Assembly (NCBI RefSeq): GCF_002022005.1
Contig: NZ_CP017258.1
Coordinates: forward strand, 930,001 to 994,000
Source: Campylobacter pinnipediorum subsp. caledonicus
GTDB lineage: Bacteria; Campylobacterota; Campylobacteria; Campylobacterales; Campylobacteraceae
Direction: 5' to 3'
Length of the DNA: 64,000 bases
Position 1 is the stretch's first letter. Each line of letters opens with the position of its first letter. The notes beneath the pieces were generated by a model. The model worked only from the letters and a program-made list of their open reading frames with translations, was not told the origin of the DNA and did no database searches. Shown here piece after piece: positions 56,372 through 64,000 of the stretch. The position numbers and the translations under genes are program-made.

Positions 56372-58027
56372 TTGCAAGCACTAGCATTAAAATATCGTCC
56401 AAAAAATTTCAGTGAGCTTATAGGACAAGAAGCTGTAAGCAAAAGTCTAACTTATGCTTTAAAAGATCAAAGAATAAGCCACGCTTATCTGTTTTCAGGA
56501 CTTAGAGGAAGTGGAAAAACTTCAAGTGCTAGGATATTTTCAAAAGCTTTGGTTTGTGAACAAGGGCCAACTCCAACACCTTGCGAAGAGTGTGCGCACT
56601 GCAAAATGGCAAATGAATCAAGGCATATGGACATAATAGAAATAGATGCTGCAAGTCATAGAAAAATAGATGATATAAGAGAGCTTATAGAGCAAACAAA
56701 ATACAACCCTGCATCTGCAAGATATAAAATTTTTATCATAGATGAGGTTCATATGCTAACAAAAGAGGCATTTAATGCCCTGCTTAAAACACTTGAAGAG
56801 CCACCTCCTTATGTTAAATTTATCCTTGCGACCACAGATCCATTAAAACTACCAGCAACTATTTTATCAAGAACTCAACATTTTAGATTTAAACAGATAA
56901 ACAAATATGCTATTCAAAAACATCTTGAATACATACTATCAAATGAAAATATAAGCTATGAAAAAGAGGCGATTGAAATTTTAGCTCGTAGTGGATCAGG
57001 CTCTTTAAGAGATACTCTAACGCTACTTGATCAAGCCATAATCTATAGCAATAACAAAATAACACAAGATAGTGTTGTTGAGATGCTTGGACTTCTTGAA
57101 CCACAAAGGATAGAAGAGATATACAATATAGTTTTAAGTTCTGATAAAAACAGACTAAAAGAGCTTATAATGGAGCTTGAATCATACGAAGCTGAGATGA
57201 TTATAGATGAGCTTATAACAAACCTAAAAGGCAAGTTTTTAAACAACGACCCTAGATTTTCACTACTTGTTTATGAGAGATTTTTTAGAATTTTTGCACA
57301 AGCTAAAGGTATGCTAAATACAACAAATGACAATAACTTTGTATTAAGTATAATGCTTTTTATGATGATAGAAGCATTAAATTTACAAACCATAGATGAA
57401 GCTATAAGCACACAAAAACAACAAACACAACAACCTATAATACAAACTCAAACAATACAGGAAATAAAACCTGAAAATATCAAAAAAGAAGAAAAACCAA
57501 AAGATGTCTATACTGTATTTTTAGAAAAAATTTATTATAGGGATTTTGATCTTGGAGAGTGTTTATCAAAAAATACAAAATTTGTTAGTTATGAAAACAA
57601 TGTCCTTAGTATAACATCAAGTGCTAGCGGAAATGATCAAATGCTTTTAAGAAATAGCTCAAAGATAATAATGCAAATTTTAAAAGCAAATTTTGGAGAA
57701 AAAGCAACCATAAAAATAGTTCCAACATCAAAAGAAGCTATCAAAGAAGATGTAGAAATTCAAAAAGTGCAAGATACAAAGCAAGAAGTAGAAAAAAATA
57801 ATAATCTATCAAGCTTATTAGATGAAGAGCTAGCAAGACTAGATGTAAAAGAACAAGTGCCTATAAAGATAGCTCAAAAATCAGAAACAAAACTAAGTAT
57901 ACAAGATGAAATTCTAAGCCTAAATGCAAACAAAACAAAAGAGGAACTTGAAAGAAATAGACAAGAAAATCTTATCAGAGAGGCAAAAAGGCTATTTGGC
58001 GAACCAGAAATTTCAAAAATACAATAA
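56372..58027 (+). CDS. dnaX: DNA polymerase III subunits gamma/tau
   Basis: 551 residues from a TTG with AAAGGA upstream. It is the clamp-loader ATPase. Walker A GLRGSGKTSSAR is at 43-54, a four-Cys zinc module (CEQGPTPTPCEECAHC) follows, then the DEVHM Walker B and the sensor segment around ILSRTQHFRFK. After residue 350 comes a Gln/Thr/Lys-rich linker and a domain IV/V-like region. The family often makes a shorter gamma form; see the rejected notes. No recR or ybaB neighbour is present. Confidence 0.97.
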   Translation: MQALALKYRPKNFSELIGQEAVSKSLTYALKDQRISHAYLFSGLRGSGKTSSARIFSKALVCEQGPTPTPCEECAHCKMANESRHMDIIEIDAASHRKIDDIRELIEQTKYNPASARYKIFIIDEVHMLTKEAFNALLKTLEEPPPYVKFILATTDPLKLPATILSRTQHFRFKQINKYAIQKHLEYILSNENISYEKEAIEILARSGSGSLRDTLTLLDQAIIYSNNKITQDSVVEMLGLLEPQRIEEIYNIVLSSDKNRLKELIMELESYEAEMIIDELITNLKGKFLNNDPRFSLLVYERFFRIFAQAKGMLNTTNDNNFVLSIMLFMMIEALNLQTIDEAISTQKQQTQQPIIQTQTIQEIKPENIKKEEKPKDVYTVFLEKIYYRDFDLGECLSKNTKFVSYENNVLSITSSASGNDQMLLRNSSKIIMQILKANFGEKATIKIVPTSKEAIKEDVEIQKVQDTKQEVEKNNNLSSLLDEELARLDVKEQVPIKIAQKSETKLSIQDEILSLNANKTKEELERNRQENLIREAKRLFGEPEISKIQ

Positions 58028-58029
58028 AA

Positions 58030-58398
58030 TCAAAAAAATAACTTTATACAAATAATAGTCGCTATAATGCCAATAAAAAAGCTTATAGCACTATAAGTTA
58101 TAAGTTGATTTTTGTGTATTCTTTTTGTTTTTTCCATCTGCTTTTCGTGATGTTTTTTTACCCCTTCAAATGTTAGATTCATTATCTTTTCATTTGTTTT
58201 GGTTAGTTTTTCTGTAAATTCCTTAACCTGTTCGTTATTTATGTATTGCATAGTTTTTATAGTAGTTTCGGCTAATTTTTCATAGTCATTTGACTCCTGC
58301 CAAATCTCAACTAAGTCATTGTTTTCTATAGCTTGTTTTAGCTTTATAGTATCATCTTGCAACTCATTATTTTGTAAAGAAACTACTTCATTGCTCAT
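58030..58398 (-). CDS. Tail-anchored hypothetical protein
   Basis: 122 residues. A long charged helical region (around 1-95) is followed by a single hydrophobic C-terminal helix (YSAISFFIGIIATIICIKLFF, near 101-121), with basic residues KRIHKNQ before it. This is a tail-anchored layout, with the bulk in the cytoplasm. It sits one base after psd on the minus strand and converges on dnaX. No family recognised. Confidence 0.7.
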   Translation of the reverse strand: MSNEVVSLQNNELQDDTIKLKQAIENNDLVEIWQESNDYEKLAETTIKTMQYINNEQVKEFTEKLTKTNEKIMNLTFEGVKKHHEKQMEKTKRIHKNQLITYSAISFFIGIIATIICIKLFF

Positions 58399-58399
58399 A

Positions 58400-59215
58400 T
58401 TATTCTCCTAACAAAGATATTTTACCTATGCTTTGAGTAAATTTTACCTTTTGCAGCTCACTAAGATTGTATTTTATCAAACCCTTAGGGCTAATTATTA
58501 CGATGGTAGAACCAAGCTCAAAATTTCCTATCTTATCACCTTTTTTGATAACCAAATCATCATATTTATATATATTTACATCATTTGCTTTTGCATTTGT
58601 TTTTATCCTACTATCAAAGACAAAATTCATCTTTCCAACATTTAAAGCACCTACAAATACAAGCCAAATTTTATGGGTATTTTCTATCTCGCATTCAAGT
58701 ATCACACGTTCATTTTTTGTATAAAGACTGCTTATTTTTTTTAGTTTGCTTATGGCTACACTATATAATCTACCAGGAACATATATAGCTTTTTTTACCT
58801 TTATATCAAATGGCGAATGATAATGATGATAATCACTCGGACTAAGATAAAGATTTAAAAAATCATACCCTTTTTGCATATCATCATCACTTATAGCATT
58901 CCAAAGCAACTCACTTACACTATATTGCATTCCTTTTACACTAAATGCAAGATCGCCTACGCTACTACCACAACTAAGACAAGTGCCATCACAAGGGCTT
59001 ATAAATGAGCTTTTATCACTATCGATATCTCTTGGCTTTATAAACTCTCTTGTAAAAAGCTTATTTAAGCTCTCGTAAGTGTCAGGATTCCAAAACTCAC
59101 TCATATCTATCTTAAAATAGCTTACATACCATCTATTTATCATCTTTTGTATGACTTTTGGAAATTTACAACCAAAAATCGCACCAAATAAATTTGAAAT
59201 CATCTTATCAAGCAT
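58400..59215 (-). CDS. psd: Phosphatidylserine decarboxylase proenzyme
   Basis: 271 residues from the ATG at 59215, six bases after GGAG; an ATG four codons earlier (59227) would ignore that site. It converts phosphatidylserine to phosphatidylethanolamine at the inner membrane. The self-processing motif ELGSTIVI near the C-terminus (Gly-Ser cleavage, pyruvoyl formation) and the SDYHHYHSPFDI histidines are intact; SPCDGTCLSCGS is the family N-domain. Overlaps the metallophosphoesterase gene by 8 nt. Confidence 0.96.
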   Translation of the reverse strand: MLDKMISNLFGAIFGCKFPKVIQKMINRWYVSYFKIDMSEFWNPDTYESLNKLFTREFIKPRDIDSDKSSFISPCDGTCLSCGSSVGDLAFSVKGMQYSVSELLWNAISDDDMQKGYDFLNLYLSPSDYHHYHSPFDIKVKKAIYVPGRLYSVAISKLKKISSLYTKNERVILECEIENTHKIWLVFVGALNVGKMNFVFDSRIKTNAKANDVNIYKYDDLVIKKGDKIGNFELGSTIVIISPKGLIKYNLSELQKVKFTQSIGKISLLGE

Positions 59216-60320
59216 TACTATCTCCATATAAATTTAATACAGCTATCTCACTTTGTGCCAAAATCCTAACAGGTGGACCCCAAAAACCGGCACCAGAGCT
59301 AACATATATCTGCATTTTATCATTATGTTGATAAAGACCATATAAATAAGGCTGTTGCAATAGTACAAGAAGTCCAAAAGGAAAAATTTGTCCAGCATGT
59401 GTATGTCCACTTAGCACAAGGTCTACATCTTTATCCATATACTCAACAAATTTTGGCTGATGAGACAACAACACAACTGGTTTATCATCATTTACGCCAG
59501 ACAATGCTTGTTTTAAATCAGGCTTTAGATAATCAAATCTATATCCACTAACATCATAAACACCGCACACATTTATATCATCTAACTCTATACAATCATT
59601 TCTTAACACATTAACCCCAAGGCCTTCTATCTTTGCTAAAATCGCATCTACCCCGTGATAATACTCGTGATTTCCTGGCACATAAAACACACCGTATTTA
59701 CTCTTTATGTCTTTTAACGGGTCTAAAAAATCCCCTATTTCATCGGCTTTCATATCCACCAAATCCCCAGATATAGCAACGATATCAGGCTTTGTTTTGT
59801 TTATATCATTTACAATACCTGCTAAAAACTCTTTTTGCAAAAAAGTACCTATATGTATATCTGTTATAAGGGCTATTTTTATATCTTTTTTTAGATTTTT
59901 TATCTTGATATTTTTCTCTTTTATCTTAGGTGGCATTATGGCCGAAAATAGACCTTTTAGGAAAAAGCTAACAAACAATATAACAAATGTTATATCAAGA
60001 CAGATTTTTACAAACTCTCTTCTTGAACTACTAAATTTTTGCTTATTTAAGATAGTTGAGCCTAGATGATACAAAATGCTTATAGCAAACAAAAACCAAG
60101 AAAACGCCAAAAAAGTCGCACTAAATATATAAAAAGATGAGTTAAAAAACACAAATCTTAGCTGAGCTATAAACAAAACTTCAAGGATACAAACAAGTAT
60201 AAAAAAGATTCTTACACTAAAAATATGATTTTTTAAAAAAGCTATCTTTGAAACAAAAAATTTATAAGAATAAAAGTTCATAAAGCACATAGCTATAAGA
60301 AAAATAAGTGTAAAAAACAT
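59208..60320 (-). CDS. Membrane-anchored metallophosphoesterase (YkuE-like)
   Basis: 370 residues. Four hydrophobic helices in the first 135 residues are followed by a calcineurin-like phosphoesterase domain with all metal motifs: DIHIG (around 153), GDLVDM, GNHEYYHG, LSHQP and GHTHAGQIFPFG. The layout resembles YkuE/YpbG-type enzymes, some of which act on lipid-linked pyrophosphates. Coupling to psd hints at phospholipid or undecaprenyl metabolism, which is inference. Confidence 0.88.
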   Translation of the reverse strand: MFFTLIFLIAMCFMNFYSYKFFVSKIAFLKNHIFSVRIFFILVCILEVLFIAQLRFVFFNSSFYIFSATFLAFSWFLFAISILYHLGSTILNKQKFSSSRREFVKICLDITFVILFVSFFLKGLFSAIMPPKIKEKNIKIKNLKKDIKIALITDIHIGTFLQKEFLAGIVNDINKTKPDIVAISGDLVDMKADEIGDFLDPLKDIKSKYGVFYVPGNHEYYHGVDAILAKIEGLGVNVLRNDCIELDDINVCGVYDVSGYRFDYLKPDLKQALSGVNDDKPVVLLSHQPKFVEYMDKDVDLVLSGHTHAGQIFPFGLLVLLQQPYLYGLYQHNDKMQIYVSSGAGFWGPPVRILAQSEIAVLNLYGDSNA

Positions 60321-60423
60321 TTAAATCCTTTTGTAAGTTAATTTTATTTGAATTATTATACAAAACAATTAACCAAAAATATCTTTATATCCGATAAGGT
60401 GTTTAAAATTTAGATTAAAACAG

Positions 60424-60429
60424 TATAAT
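60424..60429 (+). promoter_or_regulatory. -10 element upstream of the TPP riboswitch
   Basis: TATAAT with a predicted start about 12 bp before the aptamer begins. Confidence 0.65.
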
Positions 60430-60440
60430 GTTGCTTTTAG

Positions 60441-60515
60441 TTCATTGGGGTGCTTTTATGGCTGAGATCATACCCGTATAACCTGATTTGGATAATGCCA
60501 ACGTAGGAAAAAGAT
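60441..60515 (+). promoter_or_regulatory. TPP riboswitch (THI element) controlling thiXYZ
   Basis: The aptamer core is well conserved in order: GGGGTGC at 60447-60453, GGCTGAGATCATACCC with the pyrimidine-sensing CUGAGA, ACCTGATTTGGATAATGCCA and GTAGGAAA. TPP binding would shut off expression of the pyrimidine importer downstream. No classic terminator follows the aptamer, so control of translation initiation at 60550-60561 is more likely. Confidence 0.95.
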
Positions 60516-60558
60516 AGATTTCATTTTAGCACTTGCATTGACAGTTTAAAGGTTAGTG

Positions 60559-61311
60559 TTGAAACAGAAATTTAAAAGCTTATTAAATTTTTTATACAGA
60601 TATAGTATCATATGGTTTGTTTTGCTTATATGGCAAATAATGGCGAGTTTACAGATCATACCTGAGTTTTTATTGCCATCGCCCTACTCTGTCATCAAAG
60701 CTTTTATAGATGATTTTAACCTTATAATGTATCACACAAAATACACTCTACTTGAAACATTTATAGGCATAAGTATAGCTATAGTTTTGGCATTTTTACT
60801 ATCCATACTAATGGATACATTTAAAATTTGCTATGATATTTTATATCCGCCTATAATCATCACGCAAACCATACCAACCATAGCAATAGCCCCACTTTTG
60901 ATAATATGGCTTGGATATCATATGACACCAAAGATAGTGCTTATAGTGCTTACTGGGTTTTTTCCTATACTTATAGCTTTGATAGATGGATACAGATCAG
61001 TAGACAAGGATAGCTTGACACTTTTAAAAAGTATGGGTGCTACAAAGTGGCAAACATACTGGCATGCAAAACTTCCAGCAAGTTTAGGGTATTTTTTCGC
61101 TGGGCTTAGGGTCTCAATATCTTATGCCTTGATATCAGCTGTGGTATCTGAGTGGCTTGGTGGTTTTTATGGGCTTGGGGTATATATGACAAGGGTAAGA
61201 AAGGCATTTGCACTTGACAAGATGTTTGCAATTATCTTTTTTGTATCTATACTAAGCTTGGTTTTAATGGCGATTATAAACTACATACATAAAAAAGTAG
61301 TTAAATACTAA
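60559..61311 (+). CDS. thiX: ABC transporter permease ThiX (thiamine pyrimidine precursor)
   Basis: 250 residues from the TTG at 60559, six bases after AAAGG; a GTG at 60556 is also possible. Six membrane helices of the SsuC/TauC type, with the EAA-like loop in LTLLKSMGATKWQTYWHAKLPASL. It forms the channel of the riboswitch-controlled operon. The substrate by context is HMP or formyl-aminomethylpyrimidine used by ThiXYZ systems. Confidence 0.92.
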   Translation: MKQKFKSLLNFLYRYSIIWFVLLIWQIMASLQIIPEFLLPSPYSVIKAFIDDFNLIMYHTKYTLLETFIGISIAIVLAFLLSILMDTFKICYDILYPPIIITQTIPTIAIAPLLIIWLGYHMTPKIVLIVLTGFFPILIALIDGYRSVDKDSLTLLKSMGATKWQTYWHAKLPASLGYFFAGLRVSISYALISAVVSEWLGGFYGLGVYMTRVRKAFALDKMFAIIFFVSILSLVLMAIINYIHKKVVKY

Positions 61312-61327
61312 AACAAGGAGAATCAAA

Positions 61328-62287
61328 ATGAAAAAACAGATATTTTTTATACTATCTATGTTGCTATTTGTAGGGCTTAATGCTAATGATGATATGAAAA
61401 AACTAACTATCGTCTTAGACTGGGTTCCAAACACAAATCACACAGGTCTTTTTGTCGCAAAAGACAAAGGGTATTTTAAAGATGAGGGTATTGATGTAGA
61501 TATAGTTCAGCCATCAGAAGATAGCTCATCAACGATAGTTGGATATGGCAGAGCAGAACTTGGGGTTTATTTTCAGCCAAATATGGTAAAAAGACTTCTT
61601 AAAAAAACTCCTATAACAGCAGTAGCGGCTATACTTCAACACAACACAGGTGGCATACTAAGCCTACAAGAAAGCAACATACTATCACCAAAAGATATGA
61701 CAGGTAAAAAATACTCAACTTGGCAAGATCCCATAGATGATGCAACCATAAAATACATAGTAGACAAAGATGGTGGTAATTGGGATAAAATAAGCCTAAT
61801 ACCTGGTGAATCAACAGATGCAACAACAGCTTTAAGGCTTAAAATGTTTGATGCAATACTTGTTTATCAAGGCTGGGACTATATATACTCTAAGGTAAAA
61901 AATGTAAAAACAAATTTTTTCTTACTTAAAGACTATGCAAAAGAGTTTGATTACTATGCTCCTGTTATTATAGCAAACAATGATTTTTTAAAAAATAGCC
62001 CAGAGGTAGCCAAAAAAGCACTAAATGCTATCAAAAAAGGGTATGAGTTTGCCGCCAAAAATCCAGAACAAGCAGCTGAGGTTTTGATAAAAAATGCACC
62101 GGAAGGAGATGCTAATCTTATCAGAGAGAGTCAAAAATTTGTATCAACACAATACATAGCAGATGCAAAATCATGGGGCATAATAGATCCAAAAAGATGG
62201 AATGCCTTTTATGAATGGCTATACAATCAAAAGCTTATAAAGGAGCCTTTGACAAACCAAGGCTTTACAAATGAGTTTTTAAAGTAA
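61328..62287 (+). CDS. thiY: NMT1/THI5-like periplasmic binding protein ThiY
   Basis: 319 residues. A signal peptide ends near VGLNAND. The mature domain starts KLTIVLDWVPNTNHTGLFVAKDKGYF, the NMT1/THI5-type pattern, with GRAELGVYFQPNM and WQDPIDDATIKYI later. These proteins bind thiamine pyrimidine precursors in the periplasm. The Cys-rich motif of the yeast THI5 enzyme is absent, so this is a binding protein, not the pyrimidine synthase. AAGGAG precedes the ATG. It lies between thiX and thiZ. Confidence 0.93.
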   Translation: MKKQIFFILSMLLFVGLNANDDMKKLTIVLDWVPNTNHTGLFVAKDKGYFKDEGIDVDIVQPSEDSSSTIVGYGRAELGVYFQPNMVKRLLKKTPITAVAAILQHNTGGILSLQESNILSPKDMTGKKYSTWQDPIDDATIKYIVDKDGGNWDKISLIPGESTDATTALRLKMFDAILVYQGWDYIYSKVKNVKTNFFLLKDYAKEFDYYAPVIIANNDFLKNSPEVAKKALNAIKKGYEFAAKNPEQAAEVLIKNAPEGDANLIRESQKFVSTQYIADAKSWGIIDPKRWNAFYEWLYNQKLIKEPLTNQGFTNEFLK

Positions 62288-62290
62288 GTC

Positions 62291-63022
62291 ATGAAACTAA
62301 GACTAAAAGAGATATCTCATTCATTTGGCGATACACATATCTTAAAGAATATAAATTTTCATATAAATAAAAATGAAATAGTAAGTATCATAGGTCCAAG
62401 CGGATGTGGTAAAAGCACTATCTTTAACATAGCAGCAGGACTTATAAACCCAAGCTTTGGACAAGTCTTGCTTGATGATAAAGACATAACTGGCAAAAGT
62501 GGAAATGTGGGCTATATGCTACAAAAAGACCTGCTTTTGCCATTTAAAACAGTCCTTGAAAATGTAGCCCTACCACAGATAATAAAAGGTAAAAGCAAAT
62601 CAGAAGCTTACAGCAAAGCTATGTCGTATTTTAAAGAATTTGGTCTTGATGGCATGCAAAACGAATATCCAAAAATGCTATCAGGTGGTATGAGACAAAG
62701 AGCGGCTTTGCTTAGGACTTATCTTTTTGAAAAAGATCTTATACTACTAGATGAGCCATTTTCGGCACTAGATGCGATGACAAAAGAGAGTATTCACAAC
62801 TGGTATCTTGATGTAGTAAGAGATATGAAGCTAACCACACTTTTTATCACTCACGACATAGAAGAAGCCATACTCTTATCAGATAGGATTTATATCCTAG
62901 ATAAAAAACCAGCAAGCTTATCACAAGAGATACTCGTGCCACTTTTAAGACCAAGAGATGCATTAAGTGATGATATTATAAAGATAAAAAGAGAGATAAA
63001 AAATAAGTTTTTTAGCATTTAA
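62291..63022 (+). CDS. thiZ: ABC transporter ATP-binding protein ThiZ
   Basis: 243 residues. Walker [11 protein letters not shown]-loop YMLQKDLLL, signature LSGGMRQRAALLRT, Walker B LILLDEPFSALD and the H-loop TH are intact, in the SsuB/TauB/ThiZ group. It starts 4 nt after thiY and is followed by a strong terminator, closing the TPP-controlled operon. Confidence 0.94.
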   Translation: MKLRLKEISHSFGDTHILKNINFHINKNEIVSIIGPSGCGKSTIFNIAAGLINPSFGQVLLDDKDITGKSGNVGYMLQKDLLLPFKTVLENVALPQIIKGKSKSEAYSKAMSYFKEFGLDGMQNEYPKMLSGGMRQRAALLRTYLFEKDLILLDEPFSALDAMTKESIHNWYLDVVRDMKLTTLFITHDIEEAILLSDRIYILDKKPASLSQEILVPLLRPRDALSDDIIKIKREIKNKFFSI

Positions 63023-63058
63023 TCATCAAGCACTTTCATAATGCTTGATGATTTTTTA
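63021..63058. terminator. Bidirectional terminator after thiZ
   Basis: AATCATCAAGCA pairs perfectly with TGCTTGATGATT (12 bp), followed by TTTT; it lies between thiZ and the convergent receptor gene. Confidence 0.92.
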
Positions 63059-63065
63059 ATTATAA

Positions 63066-64000
63066 TCAGTATGTAAACTCAAAATCAAGTTTGAAATTTC
63101 TTCCTGGTGCGTTAAATCTATTTATACCAAGACTATCTGTTTTTCTAACCATATTCATAGTTCCAAAAGACCTGATAGATCTAGCTGAGTCCCAAGTGAT
63201 GTATTTTTCATCCGTGATATTGTATGCACCAAGTCTAAATGTAAGATTTTTCTTAGGTCTTACATAGGCTATCATATCTAAGATATTGTATTTATTACTT
63301 AGCCAGTGAGCCGATGAGTCTGTGACTAATTTTCCATTTATATAATCCCTATCATCTGGTGGAGTATTTGGTTTTTCATTTTTCCAAAACATATTATATG
63401 TTTCATTTGGTTTTTTAGCTTTCACACTTGTAAGATAAAAGTCCACACCAAAGGTATCATTTGGAGCTGTATAGCCAAAGCTATATATTGATTTTTTAGG
63501 TTGTATAGCATTCATAGGAACATTTCCATCTTGTTTTGTAAGTATACTTCCTCTTTGATTTGTAAGCTTATATCCTATATAAAATCCTGATAATTTGCTA
63601 TATATATCTTCAAAATTTAGCCTAGAGCTTATCTCAAATCCATTAACAGAAGCATCTTGTCTATTTACATTTTGATAGATATCAAAGTCAAGAGAGCTAT
63701 TGGTTTGAGTACCGTTATTATTTTGATTTCCTTGATTTAATTTCTCTGTTCCTTTGTATTCTAAATCCAAAAAGTCTTTATACTCTGTCTTAAAAATACT
63801 CATAGTTAAAAAGCTCATATTTTTATGCAAAGTAAGGGCTATCTCTTTTGTCTTTGCTATCTCAGGTTTTAAATCAACATTTGGCTTTATAGTAAAATCA
63901 GGATGTTTAAACGCAAGATAAAGCTCTTCATGAGTAGGCACCCTAAAGCCTTTTGAGTACTTAACCTGAACCCTTACAAACTCTGTTGGATCAAGTGTCG
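63066..64000 (-). CDS. TonB-dependent outer-membrane receptor, C-terminal part (5' end outside window)
   Basis: The frame is open to the right edge: about 311 C-terminal residues. It shows the KYSKGFRVPTHEELY segment and a following NVDLKPE-type pattern found in heme/siderophore receptors, then paired amphipathic beta strands of the barrel. The end, FKLDFEFTY, has a terminal aromatic residue as needed for BAM insertion. The FR.P motif is shared with heme receptors such as ChuA, so heme is the first guess; ligand not certain. Plug and TonB box lie outside the window. Confidence 0.88.
   Translation of the reverse strand, partial: TLDPTEFVRVQVKYSKGFRVPTHEELYLAFKHPDFTIKPNVDLKPEIAKTKEIALTLHKNMSFLTMSIFKTEYKDFLDLEYKGTEKLNQGNQNNNGTQTNSSLDFDIYQNVNRQDASVNGFEISSRLNFEDIYSKLSGFYIGYKLTNQRGSILTKQDGNVPMNAIQPKKSIYSFGYTAPNDTFGVDFYLTSVKAKKPNETYNMFWKNEKPNTPPDDRDYINGKLVTDSSAHWLSNKYNILDMIAYVRPKKNLTFRLGAYNITDEKYITWDSARSIRSFGTMNMVRKTDSLGINRFNAPGRNFKLDFEFTY

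Noticed and set aside
57478-57500. Possible programmed frameshift in dnaX at a run of six A followed by G
   Set aside because: A -1 slip would give a short gamma-like product, but the A run is not in the right phase for the A-AAA-AAG heptamer and no stimulating stem is evident. Peptide mapping would be needed.

Overview
The window is a gene-dense, AT-rich stretch of a Campylobacter chromosome. Evidence for the genus is gene content and order: the ispDF, atypical response regulator, ATP-sulfurylase-like trio (as Cj1607-Cj1609), the rsmH / ppiD-like / ftsA / ftsZ block, the mlaA-mlaC-RND operon (as Cj1371-Cj1373), a CjaA-type cysteine-binding lipoprotein, a dimeric dUTPase and NspC. I cannot assign the species. 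Both ends are cut: the 3' part of ftsK lies at the left edge and the 3' part of a TonB-dependent receptor at the right edge.

Layout. 1-5070: ftsK end, a small membrane protein, a D-amino acid aminotransferase and a large AsmA-like protein. 5108-7220: groES-groEL with a CIRCE operator and two further palindromes. 7351-11641: phosphomannomutase, two conserved unknowns, the menaquinone prenyltransferase and miaA. 11658-17504: a packed plus-strand run (AI-2E exporter family, M48 lipoprotein protease, Nfu, TPR-like unknown, murE, panD, ribE, pgeF). 17505-18550: about 1 kb of decayed sequence. 18551-20164: prfA, rpsT and a tRNA-Met. 20483-24180: lactate permease, an orphan TAXI binding protein and aguB. 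24198-26283: CDF transporter, aguA and a small membrane protein. 26393-29336: a complete cysteine-type ABC importer. 29375-34103 (minus): a degenerate class II aldolase-like protein, a PpiD-like chaperone, ftsA and ftsZ, divergent from rsmH and an FtsL-like gene. 35428-38559 (minus): ispDF, the HP1021-like regulator and the sulfurylase-like protein. 38751-41310: thiC and mrp. 41345-46546 (minus): Mla-type lipid transport, an EI24 membrane protein and dUTPase.

47421-51097 is the accessory region. A four-gene operon (DUF2172/DUF4910 aminopeptidase-like protein, stand-alone adenylation enzyme, acyl carrier protein, broken AAC(3)-like acyltransferase) sits between two imperfect direct repeats. 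The right repeat is the leader and first codons of a DUF1294 gene; the left one is a copy of that leader lacking its ribosome binding site. This is the best candidate for an acquired, poorly described system. The gene types resemble those of Campylobacter flagellin-glycan modification loci.

51083-63022 returns to core genes: DUF1294, a PNPOx-like protein, nspC, moaD-moaE-moeA, a self-inhibited Fic protein followed by two identical palindromic repeats, dnaX, psd, a metallophosphoesterase, and a TPP-riboswitch-controlled thiXYZ importer. Polyamine genes (aguA, aguB, nspC), thiamine genes (thiC, thiXYZ) and division genes (ftsK, ftsA, ftsZ, ftsL-like) are the functional themes that recur. No rRNA, CRISPR array, insertion sequence or prophage gene was seen.
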